Source: an uncultured Loktanella sp.
GTDB taxonomy: Bacteria; Pseudomonadota; Alphaproteobacteria; Rhodobacterales; Rhodobacteraceae
DNA length: 13,845 nucleotides
Reading direction: 5' to 3'
Assembly (NCBI GenBank): GCA_913061335.1
Contig: CAJXTP010000060.1
Span: 1-13,845, forward strand
Below are positions 7,232 to 13,845 of this stretch, piece by piece. Every line of letters starts with the position of its first letter. Position 1 is the first letter of the stretch. Made by a program: the position numbers and the translations under genes. The notes below the pieces were generated by a model that worked only from the letters and a program-made list of their open reading frames with translations, was not told the origin of the DNA and made no database searches.

Positions 7232-7666
7232 TTATTCCGCCAAGGACGACAGATATGCATAGATATCCAGTGCTTCTTGTTCGGAGCGCACTTTATAGCC
7301 CATCTTAGATCGCGCACGGCGGTCTTCTAGGGCGTCGCGCAACCATTTAGTTGGGTCCTGAACATAGGCCGCGAATGCGTCTTGTGTCCAAACGAGATCT
7401 GCTTCGCCAGCGGCTGTCAGGCTATCACCATAACGGAATCCCTGTGCGGACCCCAACTGCGCACCCGCAATACCGTAAAGGTTTGGACCGGCCTTTGCGG
7501 ATCGGCCCGCAAGCACTTCACCTGCATCGTCACGCACGACATGGCATGCAACACACTGGCGGCCAAACTGCGCTTCCCCGTTCGCTAAATCGCCGGATAA
7601 ATGGCCATCTGCAAATGCAGGTGCGGCAAAACTGGTGAGCATTGCAATACACGCTAGCTTTTTCAT
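7232..7666 (-). CDS. Periplasmic class I cytochrome c (c2/c551-like)
   Basis: A 144-residue exported electron carrier with one covalently bound haem. A signal peptide of about 19 residues (MKKLACIAMLTSFAAPAFA, cleavage before DG) directs it to the periplasm. The haem site is CVACH (residues 38-42). The class I block GPNLYGIAG follows at 60-68, and Met122 in SKMGYKV is the likely sixth iron ligand. The overall pattern, including FRYGDSLTAAGEADLVW, resembles roseobacter c2/c551 cytochromes, which shuttle electrons to oxidases or reaction centres. The ATG at 7666 is chosen over the one at 7675 because AAGGA overlaps the earlier ATG and sits eight bases before 7666. It lies downstream of the copper chaperone gene on the same strand, and a terminator follows. 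Its redox partner cannot be identified here. Confidence 0.92.
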   Translation of the reverse strand: MKKLACIAMLTSFAAPAFADGHLSGDLANGEAQFGRQCVACHVVRDDAGEVLAGRSAKAGPNLYGIAGAQLGSAQGFRYGDSLTAAGEADLVWTQDAFAAYVQDPTKWLRDALEDRRARSKMGYKVRSEQEALDIYAYLSSLAE

Positions 7667-7674
7667 CTTCGACA

Positions 7675-7680
7675 TCCTTT
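7675..7680 (-). promoter_or_regulatory. Shine-Dalgarno site that decides the cytochrome c start
   Basis: AAAGGA (minus strand, 7680-7675) ends eight bases before the ATG at 7666. It shares its final A with an earlier in-frame ATG at 7675. That leaves the earlier codon without a usable site and favours the start beginning MKKLAC. Confidence 0.7.
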
Positions 7681-7755
7681 AAGTTGCGGGCCATCGCGCT
7701 GCGATACCCTTTGAGGTGGTATATATGTCAGGTCGCGCCAAAAACCAGTCCAAGA

Positions 7756-8205
7756 CTAGTGGCCGTGCCCTTCGGTCATCTTTTCAACGTTAAACTCGAT
7801 CGCTATCTCGCCTGCATTTTCAAACACAAGCGTCGCCGGAACGGTCTCGCCTTCCTCAAACGGATCACCGTTAAGGCCCATAAACATGACGTGCTTGCCG
7901 CCAGGGGCAAACGTCACCGTTTCACCAGCCCGAACAACCAAGCTTTCAAGTTGGACCATCGTCGCAATATCATCAACAGTTTCTGTGTCATGCATCATGA
8001 CGCGCGGAAAATCGGCGCGAATTTCAAGCAAAACATCATCCGTTTCACCCGTATTGGTCACAGTCATATACCCTGCACCCGTCATCGCGGTCGCAGCCGT
8101 TTCGCGCGCAACCGGATGTGCGATTGTAAGATCGCCAATCTTATAGCCATGCGCCATCCCAAATGTCGGGATCAAAGCCAGCGCCAAGGTCAAGGCGATT
8201 TTCAT
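7756..8205 (-). CDS. Periplasmic copper chaperone, PCu(A)C family
   Basis: A 149-residue exported protein of the PCu(A)C (DUF461) family. Family members carry Cu(I) in the periplasm and in studied cases help load the CuA or CuB centres of cytochrome oxidases. An 18-residue signal peptide ends at FGMA. The family's copper motif H(M)X10MX21HXM is present with exact spacing: His72, Met83, His105 and Met107 (MMHDTET, IATM, GGKHVMFM). The C-terminus GHGH may add metal affinity. The ATG at 8205 is followed directly by the signal peptide, but only a weak ribosome site precedes it. The cytochrome c gene lies 89 bases downstream on the same strand with no terminator between, so they probably share a transcript. 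That context suggests a respiratory role. Confidence 0.93.
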   Translation of the reverse strand: MKIALTLALALIPTFGMAHGYKIGDLTIAHPVARETAATAMTGAGYMTVTNTGETDDVLLEIRADFPRVMMHDTETVDDIATMVQLESLVVRAGETVTFAPGGKHVMFMGLNGDPFEEGETVPATLVFENAGEIAIEFNVEKMTEGHGH

Positions 8206-8418
8206 AGTGTGTAGTCCATATATTTTGAATTTGGGTCGGAAATACGCCTCAAAACAACTGCCTGCTACCCCAAATCGTCAGGGCAAACCGTCGCAGGGCC
8301 ATGTTCTGCCGACCTGATGAAAATGCCCCCCATGTCGCATATGGCACCATGTCTGTCTAAACTCTGGCTGACTTTATCCCAGCCCAGCGCCATTTTGAAT
8401 GTCAAAGAGGTATGACCC
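8206..8418. promoter_or_regulatory. Divergent intergenic region, copper chaperone/sox operon
   Basis: These 213 bases separate two divergently read genes and must hold both promoters. Next to the copper chaperone start the sequence is AT-rich (ATATATTTTGAATTT near 8218-8233). On the sox side a strong ribosome site, AAAGAGG (8404-8410), precedes the soxB ATG by eight bases. The heptamer CCATGTC occurs twice (8330-8336 and 8347-8353) around a CATATG (8338-8343). This could be a regulator site, but a repeat of that length is expected by chance in such a stretch. No promoter here is convincing, and I see no small gene. Confidence 0.5.
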
Positions 8419-9669
8419 ATGCGCTACTCCGGCTTTCAAGTGATCAAAGAAGCATTAACCGGCCATAAAGGCTGGAAACCCGTCTGGCGTGATCCAGAGC
8501 CGCAGTCGCATTATGATATCATCATCATCGGCGGCGGTGGGCACGGGCTTGCAACTGCTTATTATTTAGCCAAAGAATTCGGCGAGAAAAAGATCGCGGT
8601 ACTGGAAAAGGGCTGGATCGGCGGCGGCAACGTAGGCCGGAACACGACGATCATCCGGTCCAACTATCTGCTTGATGGCAACGAGCCGTTCTATGAAATG
8701 TCGCTTAAGCTGTGGGAAGGGTTGGAGCAAGATTTCAACTATAACGCCATGGTCAGCCAGCGCGGTATCCTCAACCTGATCCATTCGGATGCGCAGCGCG
8801 ATGCATTCACCCGCCGCGGCAATGCGATGATGCTGAACGGCGCGGATGCTGAAATGTTATCAACCGAACAGATCCTTGACCGCTATCCGTTCCTTAATGT
8901 GAACGACGCCCGCTTTCCTATTAAAGGTGGTTTGGCGCAGCATCGCGGTGGCACTGTGCGCCATGATGCCGTCGCTTGGGGCTATGCACGCGGCGCCGAC
9001 ATGCGCGGCGTCGATATCATTCAAAACTGCGAAGTCACTGGCTTCAGGCTTGAGAACGGCAAATGCCTCGGCGTGGAAACATCGCGCGGATTCATCGGCG
9101 CAAACAAAGTTGGCTGCGCCGTTGCTGGTTCCTCGTCGCGGCTGATGTCCAAGGCTGACATGCAGCTCCCGATGGAAAGCCACGTGTTGCAAGCCTTCGT
9201 CTCCGAAGGGCTCAAGCCTGTCATCCCCGGCGTGATCACCTTTGGCGCGGGCCATTTCTATTGCAGCCAATCTGACAAAGGCGGGCTGGTGTTCGGCGGC
9301 GACCTTGATGGCTATAACTCCTACGCCCAGCGCGGCAACATGCCCGTAGTCGAAGATGTCTGCGAAAGCGGCATGGCGCTGATGCCAATGCTTGGGCGCG
9401 CACGTCTTTTGCGGATGTGGGGCGGTATCATGGACATGTCGATGGATGGTTCACCCATCATCGACAAAACCCACATCGATGGGCTCTATTTCAACGGCGG
9501 CTGGTGCTACGGCGGGTTCAAGGCCACGCCTGCATCCGGCTTTTGTTTCGCGCACTTACTGTCTCGCGACGCGCCACACCCCAACGCCACTGAATTCCGG
9601 TTTGACCGCTTCTCACGCGGGCTTATGATCGACGAAAAAGGCATGGGCAATCAGCCCAATTTGCATTGA
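8419..9669 (+). CDS. soxB: Sarcosine oxidase subunit beta (heterotetrameric)
   Basis: The beta subunit of tetrameric sarcosine oxidase (EC 1.5.3.24 type) carries the catalytic FAD where sarcosine is oxidised, plus covalent FMN. It has 416 residues. The N-terminus SGFQVIKEALTGHKGWKPVW is typical of proteobacterial SoxB. The FAD-binding dinucleotide motif is IIGGGGHGLATAYYLA (36-51), followed by ARNTTIIRSNY-like residues (GRNTTIIRSNYL, 73-84). His182 in VRHDAVAWGYAR aligns with the corynebacterial His173 that bonds FMN covalently. The glycine-rich region GGWCYGGFKATPASGF near the C-terminus is also conserved. The start has a good Shine-Dalgarno (AAAGAGG, eight bases upstream). It is the first gene of soxBDAG, with soxD following after 60 bases. 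Confidence 0.97.
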   Translation: MRYSGFQVIKEALTGHKGWKPVWRDPEPQSHYDIIIIGGGGHGLATAYYLAKEFGEKKIAVLEKGWIGGGNVGRNTTIIRSNYLLDGNEPFYEMSLKLWEGLEQDFNYNAMVSQRGILNLIHSDAQRDAFTRRGNAMMLNGADAEMLSTEQILDRYPFLNVNDARFPIKGGLAQHRGGTVRHDAVAWGYARGADMRGVDIIQNCEVTGFRLENGKCLGVETSRGFIGANKVGCAVAGSSSRLMSKADMQLPMESHVLQAFVSEGLKPVIPGVITFGAGHFYCSQSDKGGLVFGGDLDGYNSYAQRGNMPVVEDVCESGMALMPMLGRARLLRMWGGIMDMSMDGSPIIDKTHIDGLYFNGGWCYGGFKATPASGFCFAHLLSRDAPHPNATEFRFDRFSRGLMIDEKGMGNQPNLH

Positions 9670-9729
9670 TGCCATGTCTCGCTTTGTTTCAAATACTCAA
9701 AACCCGACGCGCATTGCACGAGGTCACGT

Positions 9730-10017
9730 ATGATTATTAACCACCCCCTGCTCGGCCCGCGCGACGCGGCAGAGTTCACCTATCTGGGTGATGCCAGCCT
9801 GATCAACCGCCCCGATTGGCAATCCGAAACCGCAGCTCAGGACTTCTATGAATACGGTTACCTGCGCAGTAACCCCGCAGGGATACACCGCGAGCTGTGG
9901 TTCCATGAAGCAGGCGATCGATCTTGGCTTGTGGTCACACGTAACACCGTCACCCACGAGATTTCAAACGTGGAAATGGCCCGCGACGTGGCCCGCACAC
10001 AAGGGCGCAGCAAATGA
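9730..10017 (+). CDS. soxD: Sarcosine oxidase subunit delta, zinc ligands missing
   Basis: The small delta subunit of tetrameric sarcosine oxidase (95 residues, normal length). Identity is shown by GPRDAAEF near the N-terminus, the block NPAGIHRELWFHEAGDRSWL (49-68) and its place between soxB and soxA. In characterised delta subunits a structural zinc is held by a CxxC pair near residues 6-9 plus His59 and Cys63. Here the pair reads HPLL (residues 5-8), His59 remains, and position 63 is Asp. The protein has no cysteine at all, so zinc binding of the usual kind looks lost. The start ATG has GAGG (9720-9723) six bases upstream. The stop overlaps the soxA ATG (ATGA, 10014-10017), showing translational coupling. 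Confidence 0.93.
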   Translation: MIINHPLLGPRDAAEFTYLGDASLINRPDWQSETAAQDFYEYGYLRSNPAGIHRELWFHEAGDRSWLVVTRNTVTHEISNVEMARDVARTQGRSK

Positions 10018-12962
10018 CCCAATCTAACCGACTTGACGGCGGACAGATCAACCGCGACGCCGCGCTGAAATTCACATTTGACGGCAAAACCTTTCAGGGA
10101 CATGACGGCGACACGCTCGCCTCTGCGCTGATGGCCAACGGTGTGCGACTTATGGGTCGCTCGTTCAAATACCACCGCCCGCGCGGTCCCTTGACCGCAG
10201 GCAGCGAAGAGCCGAATGCGCTTGTGGAATTACGTTCTGGCAACCGCCAAGAACCAAACACACGCGCAACTACCGCCGAGTTATACGACGGCCTGACTGC
10301 GCGCAGCCAGAATAAGCTGGGGTCGCTCAACTTCGATTTATTGGCGATCAACGACCGCTTGTCGAACTTCTTGACCGCTGGGTTTTACTATAAAACCTTT
10401 ATGTGGCCCGCCGCGTTTTGGGAAAAGCTGTATGAACCGATCATCCGGCACGCCGCTGGCCTTGGGTCGCTGTCCAAGCAAGACGATCCTGATCTGTATG
10501 ACAAAGGGTTTCTGCACTGCGATCTGCTGATTATCGGGGCTGGCCCTGCTGGCCTTGCCGCCGCCCTGACTGCGGGACGGTCCGGCGCGCAGGTCATCCT
10601 TGCTGACGAAGATTTCCGCATGGGCGGGCGCCTGAATAGCGAAACATTTGCAATTGGCGATCAGTCTGGCGGCGATTGGGCTGCAGCCACCGTAGCTGAA
10701 TTGGCGACCATGCCGAATGTTCGCATTATGCTGCGCACCACCGTTATCGGGTCTTTTGATCACGGCATCTTTCCTGCCGTTGAACGGGTCAGCGACCATG
10801 TCGCCGTGCCCGCCGCTGGTAAGCCGCGCCAAATTCTGTGGCGGATCTACGCCAAGAAATCGCTGCTTTGCGCAGGCGCAACCGAGCGCCCCATCGGGTT
10901 CGAAAACAACGACCGACCTGGCATTATGCTCGCGTCTGCGATGCGCTCTTACGCCAACCGCTGGGCTGTGACGCCAGACAAGCGTGTTGCGATCTTTACC
11001 AACAATGACGACGGCCACCGCACTGCTGCAGATATGCACGCCAAAGGCGTAAAAATCGCAGCCGTGGTCGACACCCGCGCGGACGCCCCGACGTCGGGGG
11101 ACTACGAGGTCCTCGCTGGCGCGCAAGTCACCAACACCAAGGGACGGCTCGGCCTGACGTTTGCCGATGTGCAACTTGCCGATGGGTCCACGCGCACATT
11201 GGAAGTCGGCGCGCTGGGCATGTCCGGCGGCTGGAACCCGAACGTGCATATGACTTGCCATCAACGCGGACGGCCGACATGGCAGCCCGATATCGCGGCC
11301 TTTGGACCGGGCGAGACCTTGCCCGACGGCATGTCGATCGCGGGCTCTGCGACAGGCGCGTTTTCGACTGCGGCGGCTCTTTCCACAGGAACAAAAGCGG
11401 CGGCTTCGGCCCTGCGTGATCTTGGTTTCAAAGCCAAGGCCACCCGCCAGCCACAAACTGAAGATACCCCGACAAACGTGACCCCGTTCTGGTACGTTGA
11501 AGGCTGCAGCCGCGCATGGCTTGACCAGCAAAATGATGTGACAGTCAAAGACGTCAAGCTCGCCCACCAAGAAGGGTTCCGATCAGTCGAGCACCTTAAA
11601 CGGTACACAACGCTTGGCATGGCGACGGATCAGGGCAAGACATCCAACATGGGTGGCCTTGCGATTATGGCTGAACTGGCCGGTAAATCGATCCCCGAGG
11701 TCGGCACAACGATCTTCCGCCCGCCTTATACACCCACTTCAATGGGTGTGTTGGCAGGTCGGTCCATCGGTAAACACTTCCACCCGACCCGCCTGACGCC
11801 AACCCATGCGTGGGCTGTGGAACAAAACGCTGTCTTTGTCGAAGTTGGCAACTGGATGCGCGCGCAATGGTTCCCGCGCACAGGTGAAACCACATGGCGC
11901 GAGACCGTCGACCGCGAAGTATTGGCCACCCGTAATTCTGTTGGCGTGTGCGATGTGACAACGCTGGGTAAGGTCGACGTGCAAGGCGCAGATGCTGCGA
12001 TCTTCTTGAACAAAATCTATTGTAATGGCTTTGGCAAACTGGCTGTTGGTAGGGTCCGCTATGGTCTGATGCTGCGCGAAGATGGCATTGCGATGGACGA
12101 CGGTACTGCGGCCCGTCTGGCCGAGGATCATTTCGTTGTGACCACAACGACCGCCAACGCCCTGCCTGTTTATCGGCACATGGAATTCGTACGCCAATGT
12201 CTGTTCCCCGACATGGATGTACAGCTAATTTCGACAACTGAGGCGTGGGCGCAATACGCCGTCGCTGGTCCAAACAGCCGCAAACTACTGGAAAAAATCG
12301 TCGACCAAGACATGTCCAACGAGGCGTTCCCGTTCATGGCCTGCGCCAACATCACCGTTTGTGGTGGGTTGCGTGCGCGCTTGTTCCGTATCTCGTTTAG
12401 CGGCGAGATGGCTTACGAAATTGCTGTGCCGTCTATCTATGGCGACGCACTGATCCGTAAGATCATGGAAGCAGGCGCCGAATTTGATGTGACACCGTAC
12501 GGGACCGAAGCCCTTGGTGTCATGCGGATCGAAAAAGGCCATGCGGCTGGGAACGAGCTGAACGGCACGACCTCCGCGCAGAACCTTGGCATGGGCCGTA
12601 TGGTATCCAAAATTAAAGACAGCATCGGGTCGAAATTGTCGGAACGCGAAGGGCTGAATCGCGAAAATGATCTACGCCAAGTTGGCATCAAACCGGTGAA
12701 CCCTGCTGACCCTGTGCCAGCGGGTGGGCACCTGATGAATGCCACGGGACCTGTCGATGCAGCCCATGATCAGGGCTATGCGACATCTGCTGCGTTCTCA
12801 CCCAATCTGGGTCACATGATCGCGCTGGGGTTCCTGAAAGACGGTGGAAACCGGATGGGTGAACGCATGCGGCTTGTATCACCCCTAACTGGCGTGGATA
12901 CCGAAGTTGAAATCACCAGCGCCCATTTCATCGATCCAGAAGGGGAGCGGCTCCGTGCATAA
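10014..12962 (+). CDS. soxA: Sarcosine oxidase subunit alpha (heterotetrameric)
   Basis: The large alpha subunit (982 residues, usual size) binds NAD and tetrahydrofolate. It captures the one-carbon unit from sarcosine oxidation as 5,10-methylenetetrahydrofolate. Domains in order: a ferredoxin-like N-terminal domain (about 18-110; FDGKTFQGHDGDTLASALMA and the GRSFKYHRPRG loop), a dinucleotide-binding domain with IIGAGPAGLAAALTAGRSGA (173-192) and a second Rossmann-like segment (KRVAIFTNNDDGHRTAADM, 323-341), a linker with YVEGCSRAWLDQQNDVTVKD, then a GcvT-like folate-binding domain (about 590-870; VAGPNSRKLLEKI, FSGEMAYEIAVP) and its C-terminal barrel domain. It is coupled to soxD by ATGA overlap at its start, and soxG begins inside its last codons. 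Identification is secure. Confidence 0.97.
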   Translation: MTQSNRLDGGQINRDAALKFTFDGKTFQGHDGDTLASALMANGVRLMGRSFKYHRPRGPLTAGSEEPNALVELRSGNRQEPNTRATTAELYDGLTARSQNKLGSLNFDLLAINDRLSNFLTAGFYYKTFMWPAAFWEKLYEPIIRHAAGLGSLSKQDDPDLYDKGFLHCDLLIIGAGPAGLAAALTAGRSGAQVILADEDFRMGGRLNSETFAIGDQSGGDWAAATVAELATMPNVRIMLRTTVIGSFDHGIFPAVERVSDHVAVPAAGKPRQILWRIYAKKSLLCAGATERPIGFENNDRPGIMLASAMRSYANRWAVTPDKRVAIFTNNDDGHRTAADMHAKGVKIAAVVDTRADAPTSGDYEVLAGAQVTNTKGRLGLTFADVQLADGSTRTLEVGALGMSGGWNPNVHMTCHQRGRPTWQPDIAAFGPGETLPDGMSIAGSATGAFSTAAALSTGTKAAASALRDLGFKAKATRQPQTEDTPTNVTPFWYVEGCSRAWLDQQNDVTVKDVKLAHQEGFRSVEHLKRYTTLGMATDQGKTSNMGGLAIMAELAGKSIPEVGTTIFRPPYTPTSMGVLAGRSIGKHFHPTRLTPTHAWAVEQNAVFVEVGNWMRAQWFPRTGETTWRETVDREVLATRNSVGVCDVTTLGKVDVQGADAAIFLNKIYCNGFGKLAVGRVRYGLMLREDGIAMDDGTAARLAEDHFVVTTTTANALPVYRHMEFVRQCLFPDMDVQLISTTEAWAQYAVAGPNSRKLLEKIVDQDMSNEAFPFMACANITVCGGLRARLFRISFSGEMAYEIAVPSIYGDALIRKIMEAGAEFDVTPYGTEALGVMRIEKGHAAGNELNGTTSAQNLGMGRMVSKIKDSIGSKLSEREGLNRENDLRQVGIKPVNPADPVPAGGHLMNATGPVDAAHDQGYATSAAFSPNLGHMIALGFLKDGGNRMGERMRLVSPLTGVDTEVEITSAHFIDPEGERLRA
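12943..12947 (+). promoter_or_regulatory. Shine-Dalgarno site that decides the soxG start
   Basis: GGGAG inside the end of soxA sits seven bases before the GTG at 12955. It favours that GTG over an upstream in-frame ATG at 12907 that has no family-like sequence after it. Confidence 0.8.
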
Positions 12963-13509
12963 TCTGACACCGACAATGGCTTTGGGCGGCGTGACCGACA
13001 CCATCGGCACCATCACCATCACAGAAAACTCGGGGATGTCTTTGGCGTCTGTTGCAGCACGCATGGGTGGTGAAAAGAAGTCCGCTCTGGTTTTGAAAAA
13101 GATGCTTGGCGAGGTTCCCGGTCCGGGACGCTGCCAACAGCACGGCCTAGGGGCAGGGTTCTGGATGGGGCCAGATCAATGGATGATCGGTGCGCCAATG
13201 GGCACTCATGAACTACTTGCGGATCAGCTCAAAGACCTGTTGGGCGATGCCGCATCTGTGACGGAACAAACTGGTGCTTGGGTTGTGTTTGACATGACGG
13301 GCGCGGCGATGAGGGACGCGGTAGAACTGCTTTGCGCTGTGCCGATCCGCACAATGATCGCAGGCGATACCCAGCGTACGGTTATTCACCACCTTGGTTG
13401 CTTTGTAATTCGGCGCAATACGGATGATCACGTACGTATCATTGGGCCGCGCGCATCGGCAGGGTCTCTGCACCACGCATTGGTCGCGGCCGCGCATTCC
13501 GTTGCCTAA
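12955..13509 (+). CDS. soxG: Sarcosine oxidase subunit gamma
   Basis: The gamma subunit of tetrameric sarcosine oxidase, structurally related to the GcvT fold and assembled with the alpha subunit. From the GTG at 12955 it has 184 residues, a usual length. The N-terminus MHNLTPTMALGG and the segments ITENSGMSLASVAARMGGE, FWMGPDQWMI, SVTEQTGAWVVFDMTG and LGPRASAGSLHHAL-like (IGPRASAGSLHHALVAAA) are characteristic. The GTG start overlaps the soxA stop by eight bases and has a GGGAG site seven bases upstream. Starting at the ATG at 12907 instead would add 16 residues read from within soxA. The last gene of the operon, its TAA overlaps the stop of the convergent regulator gene by three to four bases, with no terminator hairpin between. 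Confidence 0.93.
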   Translation: MHNLTPTMALGGVTDTIGTITITENSGMSLASVAARMGGEKKSALVLKKMLGEVPGPGRCQQHGLGAGFWMGPDQWMIGAPMGTHELLADQLKDLLGDAASVTEQTGAWVVFDMTGAAMRDAVELLCAVPIRTMIAGDTQRTVIHHLGCFVIRRNTDDHVRIIGPRASAGSLHHALVAAAHSVA

Positions 13510-13826
13510 GCGGACGGGACAATCACGTTTTCGCGGACACGGAACATGTTAATCTTGGCGCGATCATCTGATGGATGCACGCCAAACACTTCTTCGTAGT
13601 TTTGCACCATCGGCGTCGCCGAGGCATAGCCAACGGCCAATGCAATCTCTGTCATTGTGTCCTTGGAATACAAGACCAATTGGCGCGCCGCTTTCATTCG
13701 CATCGCGCGGTAGTAATGCAGCGGACTTTTGCCAGTGGTTTTCTTGAACATCCGCTCGACCTGACGCACAGAAACACCAACCGCGTCGGCCACATCGGCG
13801 ACGTTGATTGGGTCTTCGATATGGCT
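13506..13826 (-). CDS. AraC/GlxA-type transcriptional regulator, 5'-truncated
   Basis: Only the C-terminal 106 residues or so are on the contig; the gene runs off the right end and the terminal C run is not coding. The visible part is a complete AraC-type DNA-binding domain. The first helix-turn-helix is INVADVADAVGVSVRQVERM, then FKKTTGKSPLHYYRAMRMKA, and the second is MTEIALAVGYASATPMVQNY followed by FGVHPSDDRAKINMFRV. This form is typical of GlxA-like regulators that carry a class I glutaminase-like sensor domain upstream, but that domain is not seen. Its convergent position beside soxG suggests a GbdR/SouR-like regulator of glycine betaine or sarcosine use, which is inference from context. 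The stop codon TAG (13508-13506) overlaps the soxG TAA. Confidence 0.88.
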   Translation of the reverse strand, partial: SHIEDPINVADVADAVGVSVRQVERMFKKTTGKSPLHYYRAMRMKAARQLVLYSKDTMTEIALAVGYASATPMVQNYEEVFGVHPSDDRAKINMFRVRENVIVPSA

Positions 13827-13845
13827 CCCCCCCCCCCCCCCCCCC
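13827..13845. other. Terminal poly-C run (probable sequencing artefact)
   Basis: Nineteen consecutive C bases end the contig directly after ordinary coding sequence. Read on the minus strand this is poly-G at the 5' edge of the regulator fragment. Two-colour Illumina chemistry writes G when signal is absent, which makes such tails. The run would encode only glycine, unlike the family. Confidence 0.85.

Noticed and set aside
7693..7705. Small dyad ATCGC-GCT-GCGAT before the cytochrome c gene
   Set aside because: A 5-bp stem with a three-base loop and no T run. Too weak to call a terminator or operator.
8330..8353. Direct repeat CCATGTC-N10-CCATGTC upstream of soxB, flanking CATATG
   Set aside because: It is attractive as an AraC-type operator, but roughly one repeated heptamer is expected by chance in 213 bases. 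The 17-base spacing is not diagnostic.
10338..11570. A 410-codon open frame on the minus strand, antisense to soxA
   Set aside because: It lies wholly within the clearly conserved soxA coding sequence. Its translation shows no recognisable domain, and long antisense open frames are common opposite GC-rich genes.

Overview
The window is a draft-assembly contig from an alphaproteobacterium, most likely of the Rhodobacteraceae (roseobacter group). That placement is inferred from the protein sequences: a soxBDAG sarcosine oxidase operon, an AMP nucleosidase paired with a long adenine deaminase, a c2-type cytochrome and a PCu(A)C copper chaperone. Both contig ends carry sequencing artefacts. Bases 1-25 are a Nextera/Tn5 adapter, and bases 13827-13845 are a pure C run, probably a poly-G read tail.

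Layout. From 26 to 703 (+) runs the 3' part of an EamA-type transporter. It is followed by aroC (chorismate synthase), whose stop overlaps the start of a YedJ-like HD hydrolase. This plus-strand block converges, with a 14-base overlap, on a minus-strand block: a second EamA transporter (2480-3352), an HU-type nucleoid protein with its own terminator, and an adenine deaminase/AMP nucleosidase pair. Still on the minus strand, a short envelope unit of PCu(A)C copper chaperone then cytochrome c ends in a strong terminator just before the adenine deaminase gene.

A 213-base divergent intergenic region (8206-8418) separates this from the plus-strand soxB-soxD-soxA-soxG operon (8419-13509). The operon encodes heterotetrameric sarcosine oxidase, which converts sarcosine to glycine and passes the one-carbon unit to tetrahydrofolate. 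Converging on soxG is the 3' end of an AraC/GlxA-type regulator gene that runs off the contig. Its position suggests a regulator of glycine betaine/sarcosine breakdown.

Two metabolic modules stand out. The minus-strand pair could convert AMP to adenine and ribose 5-phosphate and then adenine to hypoxanthine. The sox operon serves methylated-amine (osmolyte) catabolism and C1-folate supply. I see no mobile element, CRISPR array, tRNA, rRNA or phage gene, and no gene-free stretch longer than about 215 bases. I found no convincing new multi-gene system. The most interesting biological oddity is a cysteine-free SoxD that lacks the zinc ligands expected of this subunit.
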